From: a bacterium
GTDB lineage: Bacteria; UBP6; UBA1177
Assembly (NCBI GenBank): GCA_017963125.1
Contig: JAGCUA010000076.1
Location: 1 to 64,000, forward strand
Direction of reading: 5' to 3'
Length of the DNA: 64,000 bases
Shown piece by piece: positions 58,556-64,000 of the stretch; the first letter of the stretch is position 1; the number at the start of each line of letters is the position of its first letter. Below the pieces are notes generated by a model. It searched no databases. It saw nothing but the letters and a program-made list of their open reading frames with translations, and was not told the origin of the DNA. Position numbers and translations under genes: made by a program.

Positions 58556-60127
58556 ATGAAATTAAAATTTTTGCTTCCGTTTTTTGCACTGATTTTCATT
58601 TTAAGCTGCGGCGATGACCCCGATGACTTTGTCCCGAACGATGACGACAGCATTTACGGAACACAGGATGACGACAACAGTCTGCCGGATGCTGAAAATT
58701 CAGGGAACGGAGAGCAGAACGATTCCGAAAATTCCGACACAGAGGCAGATACCGGCGATGACAGCGGAACAAACGGAGATTCAGACAACACTACGACTGA
58801 TAATGAAACGACATCTGATGATGATGCAGAAACAACGCCGGACAACGACACAGACACAACACCGGATGACGACACAGACACAACACCGGATGATGCCGAT
58901 TCAACCGATGATTCGGACGATCCGCAAACCGACGACGATGCCGACAGCGATACCGGAGACAATGACGCAGACACCGGATCAGGCGATGACGACGCAGATT
59001 CCGGCAGTGATACCGGCGAAGAAGATGAACTGGAGGTCGTTCTTCCATACAACGGCGGAACAGTCGAAAAAACAATAAAACTTAACACGAAAATCAACAA
59101 AATCGATGTTCTGCTGCTTGTCGATGTCGGACACACTTCGATGTCAACTGCACATGACAGTTTAAAGGCAAATAAAGACTCGTTGATCGACGGAATCCGC
59201 GCAAAAATTCCTGATTCGGCATTCGGACTTGTCAATTTCGGGCTGTTCGGGGCAAATGTCTACGATCTTGCCCAGCCAGTCACTACAGACAAAAATAACT
59301 TTAAAAACAAGATTGATACCATCGCTCCGAAAACATCAGGCTCAGCGACAGATTTGAAACAAAGATATCACACTCATGCGCTTTGGGAAGCCGCGTCAGG
59401 AGAAGCAGACTATGAACAAGTTGCTCACAACGTATCCGGAACAACACAATATTCAAGCATCAATATTCCGGCTGTTGACTGCAGCGAACAGGAAGGAACC
59501 ATCGGCGGAGCATGTTTCAGAGACAACTCTATGCCTGTTTTCGTTATGGCAACGAACAGTGCGTTTAACGATCTCACCTATGACAATTTCGGAGAATGGA
59601 AGGTCGGAGAGAAAAAAAACAAGCCGAAAGCTGCCGAAAAAATGAATGAAATAAACGCCAAATTCATCGGTTTTTCTCTGACGACCCTTTCCACATCAAA
59701 TCTGCCGAAAGATTTAGGCTACATCTCGGAAAACACGGATTCTTTGACCTTGTCGAACGAAAATTTCGTTATTTCCGAAACTTCCGACAACTGGGCTACG
59801 AAAATCGCGGAAACCGTCAAAAACCTGACCGAAAACATCAAACTCGACGTCCAAGCGCAGTTCAAACATGTTGACAACGGATACGGCGTTGAAAATACCG
59901 TACAATTCAAAAAATCAATTTATCCGGAAGCCGGAAAAACCGTAAAAGCGGGAGATACTGCATCCTTCGACATAACTTTCGAAAACACGATCCACGAAAA
60001 CAACGACTGCGAACCGCACATTTTCTACATAACAGTCGAAGCTGCAGGCGAAGGACTCGTTCTTGACAGCCGCAGCATCAAAGTTGTCGTTCCCGGCAAG
60101 GAAGAAGGCTGCGGATCAGCTCAGTAA
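58556..60127 (+). CDS. Asp-rich lipoprotein with von Willebrand A-like domain
   Basis: The start at 58556 (MKLKFLLPFFALIFI) has GGAGA upstream and a lipobox FILSC; 523 residues. About 130 residues of Asp/Thr/Glu/Ser/Asn/Pro low complexity follow (DTDTTPDDD-type units). The folded part begins NKIDVLLLVDVGHTSMSTAHD, which resembles a von Willebrand A or integrin-type MIDAS strand with a changed motif (D-V-G-H-T-S for D-x-S-x-S). IPDSAFGLVNFGLFG and MPVFVMATNSAFN are later strands. Ends in a beta domain with two Cys. It is probably a surface adhesin or metal-binding lipoprotein; the stalk would bind divalent cations. Confidence 0.75.
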   Translation: MKLKFLLPFFALIFILSCGDDPDDFVPNDDDSIYGTQDDDNSLPDAENSGNGEQNDSENSDTEADTGDDSGTNGDSDNTTTDNETTSDDDAETTPDNDTDTTPDDDTDTTPDDADSTDDSDDPQTDDDADSDTGDNDADTGSGDDDADSGSDTGEEDELEVVLPYNGGTVEKTIKLNTKINKIDVLLLVDVGHTSMSTAHDSLKANKDSLIDGIRAKIPDSAFGLVNFGLFGANVYDLAQPVTTDKNNFKNKIDTIAPKTSGSATDLKQRYHTHALWEAASGEADYEQVAHNVSGTTQYSSINIPAVDCSEQEGTIGGACFRDNSMPVFVMATNSAFNDLTYDNFGEWKVGEKKNKPKAAEKMNEINAKFIGFSLTTLSTSNLPKDLGYISENTDSLTLSNENFVISETSDNWATKIAETVKNLTENIKLDVQAQFKHVDNGYGVENTVQFKKSIYPEAGKTVKAGDTASFDITFENTIHENNDCEPHIFYITVEAAGEGLVLDSRSIKVVVPGKEEGCGSAQ

Positions 60128-60145
60128 ATTTGTAATCAGAGAAAA

Positions 60146-60703
60146 TCACCCTATTTTTTTGAAAAATTCAGGTCTGTGAAAATCAGGTTTTGCGCTTTCG
60201 ATATCAAAAAGCGTCATATAGTGCGGTGTCGGGGATTTGTCGGCGCATTTGTAAATGTTGCCGATAAGTGACATCGTGTTAATTGTACAGCCGTCAAAAA
60301 CAAAAACTTCTTTCGGTATCAAAACTTCAAGGGTATAGCTCGTTTTTTCATTTTTAATGCCGAACGGCTTATCTCCCAAAGTTGAGAAAACTTTAATGTT
60401 TCCGATGATTTCCGGTTTAAGAAGTTCACGGTTGAAGCGCTCTTTTCCGTGCTCGGCAAGGATGCAGCCTATGCAGCTGATTTCAAAATTATAGTAAAAT
60501 CCGTTACCGAACGACAAAAACAGTTCGGAGCAGCTTTCTTCCCAAACTTTTGAGTTTGTTTCGGAATATTCCGCTTTCACACTCGGCTCCGTTATGTGAA
60601 AAACTGCAGAAATTCTTTCCGAAGAAGCCTGAAAATCGCATGAGACCTCAAGATTTTCGTAAGGTTTTTCTGTCCATGCCTGTTTCAGGAAATATAAAGT
60701 CAT
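60146..60703 (-). CDS. CBM9-like (carbohydrate-binding family 9-like) protein
   Basis: The 185-residue protein lacks a signal peptide and has the pattern of the CBM9-like family often found alone: FLKQAWTEKPY, AVFHITEPSVKAEYSETNSKVWEESCSELFLSF in segments, FYYNFEISCIGCILAEHG and TYTLEVLIPKE-like SYTLEVLIPKEVF. It ends with PHYMTLFDIE and PDFHRPEFF. Binding target unknown. Its ATG overlaps the stop of the PQQ-like gene by one base (TAATG), making it the last gene of the operon. Confidence 0.75.
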   Translation of the reverse strand: MTLYFLKQAWTEKPYENLEVSCDFQASSERISAVFHITEPSVKAEYSETNSKVWEESCSELFLSFGNGFYYNFEISCIGCILAEHGKERFNRELLKPEIIGNIKVFSTLGDKPFGIKNEKTSYTLEVLIPKEVFVFDGCTINTMSLIGNIYKCADKSPTPHYMTLFDIESAKPDFHRPEFFKKIG

Positions 60704-62085
60704 TATTCTTTTTCCAAAAAATCAGAGAGATTTTTCTCTTTAATGTTGAAGTAATCGTCGTAATCAATGATATCAACGGCTTTTCCGCCGTAGACTACTT
60801 CCGGAAATCCAGTCATTCTGCCGAGCAGTGTTCCGCTTTCACTCTCAAAAAGATAGAAAGAAATATCTGACGGATTCAGAATATTCGTTTTTTTGAAAAC
60901 CGTGTATTCGGCGTCACTATGAACGAGAGTTATGAATATTTCAGGTTCGTCCGTTCCTTTCGGGAACGAGAATCCAAGTTCTTTTTCAAGCGAATTCGTA
61001 GAATATTTTTCAATGTTTACCATCATATTTTCAGGATCGCCCGATTCTGTTGCAATGTAGAACGTGCTTCCGGAAAAACCTGTTATGTTGATTACTTTCA
61101 CGTTTATGTCTGAAGTGTGTTCGAAAATCCTTTCGCCGGTGGAAATGTCGAAAATATAGACCTTGTCAAAGTAATTTTCCGCTGTTTCAGAACTCTGCTG
61201 ATCCAGATTCCTGACAGTGAATGCCGCAAGAGAAACTTCTTCGTTGCATGAAAGTATCGTTGTTCCGGTTCTCGGATAACTCCAGTATTCCTGACCGTTT
61301 TTCACAAAAAGGACAGAGAAAAATTCCTCGCTCTGCGCAATGACGAAACCGTCGTTTATGCAACGGACCTTCCCGGCGTAAGGCTGAAGCCACTCGCTTT
61401 CGCCGGTAGAAAGAGCAAAACCGTCAATAAAATCGTAATCAACGAGCAATGTTTCGGGGAATGTGTGAAAATCGTTAAGATTTTCAAGAGGTTCTGTTTT
61501 CCAGAGAGTTTTCCCGTCAGAGAGATCTGCGGCAGTTATACCCGAAATTTCAGTGCCGTAGAAAAAAAGATTTTCTTCGATTTTAAATTCTGCGGAAAGT
61601 GTTTCCTCCGCGTTAAGCGCCGTTTCCCAGATCTTTTCGCCGCTTTCTATGTCGAACGCGCAGATCGAATTTTCTTCGCATAAAGTATAAACCCTGCCGT
61701 TTTCAACGATAAAACCTGTAGATTCCGGAGAAAAAACAAGTTTTGAAACGGCTTCGAAAACAGTTTTTCCCGTTTCTCTGTCAAGAAGACAGACGTAGTC
61801 CTTTCTGCAGTTACAGGCGAGCAGATCTCCGAAGATCTTAACGACCGGCGTTCCCGGATGGCCCGAAATATTCCTCACCCACTTTTCTGAAAACGGCGAT
61901 AAAGTCGAAGCGAAAAGATAATTCTGCATATCTTTCTGATAGATGACGAACATCGTGTCTTTTTCGGAAGTATAGAAAAGCATCTTTCCGTTTTTGTGGA
62001 ACGTTTCACTGCATGAAATGCAGAAAAGAAGTGAAATCACTAATAAAATTTGGAATAATCTGTTTGAAAGCAATTCTTTTTTCAT
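60703..62085 (-). CDS. PQQ-like beta-propeller lipoprotein
   Basis: The 460-residue protein has an N-terminal membrane segment and lipobox LFCISC. Propeller blades with the PQQ-like G-x-x-x-W pattern follow: TGKTVFEAVSKL, SGEKIWETALN, DGKTLWKTEPL, TGESEWLQPY and NGQEYWSYPRT, with TGERIFEH. This resembles BamB/quinoprotein-type propellers, but no enzyme motif is visible. ATGA overlaps link it to the M23 gene upstream and TAATG to the CBM9-like gene downstream. Confidence 0.82.
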   Translation of the reverse strand: MKKELLSNRLFQILLVISLLFCISCSETFHKNGKMLFYTSEKDTMFVIYQKDMQNYLFASTLSPFSEKWVRNISGHPGTPVVKIFGDLLACNCRKDYVCLLDRETGKTVFEAVSKLVFSPESTGFIVENGRVYTLCEENSICAFDIESGEKIWETALNAEETLSAEFKIEENLFFYGTEISGITAADLSDGKTLWKTEPLENLNDFHTFPETLLVDYDFIDGFALSTGESEWLQPYAGKVRCINDGFVIAQSEEFFSVLFVKNGQEYWSYPRTGTTILSCNEEVSLAAFTVRNLDQQSSETAENYFDKVYIFDISTGERIFEHTSDINVKVINITGFSGSTFYIATESGDPENMMVNIEKYSTNSLEKELGFSFPKGTDEPEIFITLVHSDAEYTVFKKTNILNPSDISFYLFESESGTLLGRMTGFPEVVYGGKAVDIIDYDDYFNIKEKNLSDFLEKE

Positions 62086-63335
62086 CTTTTTTTGTCTGCC
62101 GATGATGATAATTTATTCTCTTTTACAAAAAAACTTTTTTTATTGTCAACAGCCTTTTCAAGCTGGAGCGTCCTCTCGGCCGAAAGAGTTCTGAAAGTGC
62201 CCGAGATGTCGAACGGTGCCGTCCAGACTCTTTCGTAGGTATAAAGCAGAGGATCGACTGTTTTGCCGTCCTGCATCACGGTGAAATGAAGGTGCGGCGC
62301 GGTAGATCTCCCCGTGTTTCCTGCTCCGGCAATTATCTCTCCGCGGGTTACCTGCCTGCCGTTCGTAGTCAGGAATCTGTTGAGATGCCCGTAGATCGTA
62401 CGCAGACCGTTACCGTGATCGACAACGATCGCATTTCCCAAACCGCCCTTTTCTCCTGCAAAAATGACTCTGCCGCTTTCCGCCGCTCGCACCGGAGTGT
62501 CGATCTTAGCCAAGATATCGACCCCGCTGTGAAATTTTTTGTGTTTGTTGAACGGATCTTTGCGGGTGCCGTAGTAACTCGTTATCCTGCCGCTGTCTAT
62601 CGGAGCGCGGAAAAATCCTGGAGGAGAGAGGACGACCGTGTGTCCGGAAACGAAGTAGTCGCCGTAGATGTAATCGCGGAAAGCTGTCATCGTAAAGTCG
62701 CCCAATGTTTCGCTTTTGACCGAAAAACCAAGTATCCCGTAAGTTTTAACAAGAATGTCGCGGTCAAAGATCCCTTTTATCATGAAAGCGATCGAATCAC
62801 CCGGTTTCAGCTTGTCCAGAATGCCCCAGTCCCAGATAAGACGCTCTTTTGCGATATCGTAAAACTGCGGATCATCCTCTGCAAGGGATCTCTTTACGGT
62901 GTAAAACCGGATCATCGTCTTTTCTTCAAGTTTTATCGGCTCGTTTTTTCTGACATATTCGTGACCGTGTCTGACAAACGAGATTTTTTCCCCTTTCGAA
63001 TTGTTTGCGTAGTGGTGAAGATCGTAGGAAATCGTTTTGTTTCCGGCTGTCGTCACCGAAAAAACGTCACCGTTCATGAATTTCGTGAGTCCCGCCTGCT
63101 TGCGGTAGAGCTTTTTTGCATTCTCCCAAGTATCGCTACCGAGGATTTCGGCAAAGAAGTCGTCATATTTCGCTTCAGGGACCTGAAGATGAAGCGTTTC
63201 GGTCATCCTTTTGCCGCTTTTGTTGTCCCAGCCTACATTGATGTTCACGTCTTTTTTCAGAGATTCGTAATATCCGAATACAGAAAGTGCAGCAAGCACG
63301 ATTATTGCGAGGACTATCGCGACCTTGGATTTCAT
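62082..63335 (-). CDS. M23 family peptidoglycan metallopeptidase, membrane-anchored
   Basis: The 417-residue protein has a membrane anchor (residues 5-22) and a ~220-residue middle domain. The LytM domain has SYYGTRKDPFN, KKFHSGVDILAK, GNAIVVDHGNGLRTIYGHL and STAPHLHFTVM, carrying the zinc ligands (His and Asp in HSGVDI, His in HLHF). M23 enzymes cut peptide cross-links in peptidoglycan; activator forms lack a zinc ligand, but the motifs here look intact. Start and stop overlap the neighbours by four bases each. Confidence 0.92.
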   Translation of the reverse strand: MKSKVAIVLAIIVLAALSVFGYYESLKKDVNINVGWDNKSGKRMTETLHLQVPEAKYDDFFAEILGSDTWENAKKLYRKQAGLTKFMNGDVFSVTTAGNKTISYDLHHYANNSKGEKISFVRHGHEYVRKNEPIKLEEKTMIRFYTVKRSLAEDDPQFYDIAKERLIWDWGILDKLKPGDSIAFMIKGIFDRDILVKTYGILGFSVKSETLGDFTMTAFRDYIYGDYFVSGHTVVLSPPGFFRAPIDSGRITSYYGTRKDPFNKHKKFHSGVDILAKIDTPVRAAESGRVIFAGEKGGLGNAIVVDHGNGLRTIYGHLNRFLTTNGRQVTRGEIIAGAGNTGRSTAPHLHFTVMQDGKTVDPLLYTYERVWTAPFDISGTFRTLSAERTLQLEKAVDNKKSFFVKENKLSSSADKKR

Positions 63336-64000
63336 AAATTACCGATTTTATCAGATATTCTTGTTTGAGCCGAAGAGTCGAAGAAATGCAGTTTCTCGTG
63401 TTTCAACGAGAGAGAGATTTTGTCTCCGATGTCGTACTTTCTTGCTGTTTCAGCCTCGGTTTCGGCCGTTATTTTCAGATTTTCGGAAACCGCGACGTGG
63501 ATCAGCGACATTCTGCCCAAAGCCTCGACGATCTCGACAGTTCCCGTTATTTCAGGCTCTTTTCCCTCGAAAATAAAGTCCTGCGGACGAACACCGACGA
63601 TTATTTTTTCGGGGTCAAAAACTTCTTCGGCCTTAACTTTGATTTTTATGTTTTCGCCGTTCAGATTCAAGGTGCCGCCTTCTCTTTTTGCCGAAAGTTC
63701 GAGCAGATTCATCGAAGGAGAACCTATAAATCCCGCTACGAAGACGTTCTGCGGCGTGTCAAAAAGTTCCGCCGGAGTACCGACCTGCTGGATTATTCCT
63801 TTGTTGAGAACGACAATTCTGTCGGCGAGAGTCATAGCCTCGACCTGGTCATGCGTGACATAGATTATCGTGGTTTTAAGACGTTCGTGCAGCTTTTTGA
63901 GCTCGACTCTCATCTGCGTTCTGAGCGATGCATCAAGATTCGAGAGAGGTTCATCGAAAAGAAAGACCTTCGGATCTCTGACGATCGCACGCCCCATCGC
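63332..64000 (-). CDS. ABC transporter ATP-binding protein, MalK/UgpC type, 5' end outside window
   Basis: Only the C-terminal 222 residues lie in the window; the frame runs in from the right edge. Visible are AMGRAIVRDPKVFLFDEPLSNLDASLR (signature end, Walker B and D-loop, in order), the switch TIIYVTHDQVEAMTLADR, GTPAELFDTPQNVFVAGFIGSP and a TOBE/OB domain (IIVGVRPQDFIFE, IVEALGRMSLIHV). This is the MalK-type ATPase of sugar or glycerol-phosphate importers. It heads a coupled operon with the M23, PQQ-like and CBM9-like genes. The substrate is unknown. Confidence 0.93.
   Translation of the reverse strand, partial: AMGRAIVRDPKVFLFDEPLSNLDASLRTQMRVELKKLHERLKTTIIYVTHDQVEAMTLADRIVVLNKGIIQQVGTPAELFDTPQNVFVAGFIGSPSMNLLELSAKREGGTLNLNGENIKIKVKAEEVFDPEKIIVGVRPQDFIFEGKEPEITGTVEIVEALGRMSLIHVAVSENLKITAETEAETARKYDIGDKISLSLKHEKLHFFDSSAQTRISDKIGNL

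Noticed and set aside
58720-59030. A possible RNA or replication feature in the highly repetitive stretch
   Set aside because: It encodes the Asp/Thr stalk of a lipoprotein in a single open frame with a lipobox.
62286-63368. A 360-codon plus-strand frame opposite the M23 gene
   Set aside because: The M23 motifs on the minus strand are clear, and the opposite frame is rich in Arg/Phe/Val typical of shadow frames.

Overview
The window comes from a Gram-negative bacterium with moderate to low G+C. It has LolA, outer-membrane barrel and M23 proteins and many lipoproteins. Several traits point to a deltaproteobacterial or myxobacterial-type lineage. Secreted proteins carry Cys-rich 'CGNG...DGEQCDDGN' repeats. 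Asp/Thr/Glu/Pro-rich linkers follow the lipoboxes, DUF1566-type lipoproteins occur, and a C-terminal Ser-Ser-Gly-Cys motif resembles MYXO-CTERM. A large 2-hydroxyacyl-CoA dehydratase activase suggests anaerobic life. Species-level placement cannot be made from sequence reading alone.

Layout. 1-5.3 kb (minus strand): a DUF1566 lipoprotein cut by the window edge; an autoregulated-looking Fic protein between 16-bp direct repeats; a Card1/Can2-like (DUF1887) nuclease coupled to endonuclease IV. 5.4-13.3 kb: secreted gingipain-type C25 protease, pyrimidine nucleoside phosphorylase, a radical SAM protein, an AAA/DUF4143 ATPase that looks inserted between imperfect direct repeats, a YgjV-like membrane protein and a lysophospholipase-like hydrolase. 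13.4-28.4 kb (plus strand): recB-recD (no recC beside them), a nucleotidyltransferase, the giant CoA-dehydratase activase, a GAF protein, a membrane protein, mutL and miaA. 28.4-37.3 kb (minus strand): Ala/Pro/Glu-rich outer-membrane barrel protein, a 25-codon small ORF, and a five-gene envelope operon (acyltransferase, two propeller-like lipoproteins, LolA-like, M16 peptidase). 37.4-50.3 kb is a secretome region: pepD, M4/M36-type metallopeptidase, serine hydrolase, subtilisin-like protease, PNGase F-like lipoprotein, a candidate structured RNA, two collagen-like DUF7151-type proteins and a Cys-rich lipoprotein. 50.4-54 kb: TPR membrane protein, an unknown protein, the cobalamin adenosyltransferase, then a consensus promoter and cobalamin riboswitch leading a surface lipoprotein. 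54-64 kb: rsmB, DUF1566 lipoprotein, a PIN toxin-antitoxin pair, rpe, nadC, an Asp-rich von Willebrand-like lipoprotein, and a coupled minus-strand operon of ABC ATPase, M23 peptidase, PQQ-like lipoprotein and CBM9-like protein.

How parts fit together. Four secreted proteins (C25, M4/M36 and S8 proteases and one collagen-like protein) end in the same short tag: Ser-Ser-Gly-Cys, then exactly five residues to the C-terminus. A fifth, the neighbouring collagen-like paralogue, carries the same Cys followed by a transmembrane helix and basic tail. This suggests a shared C-terminal Cys-based surface-anchoring route with a helix-less form. With PNGase F, the cells appear equipped to strip and digest glycoproteins. 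The riboswitch-controlled lipoprotein beside cobO suggests a cobalamin-acquisition module. No tRNA, rRNA, CRISPR array or insertion sequence was recognised.
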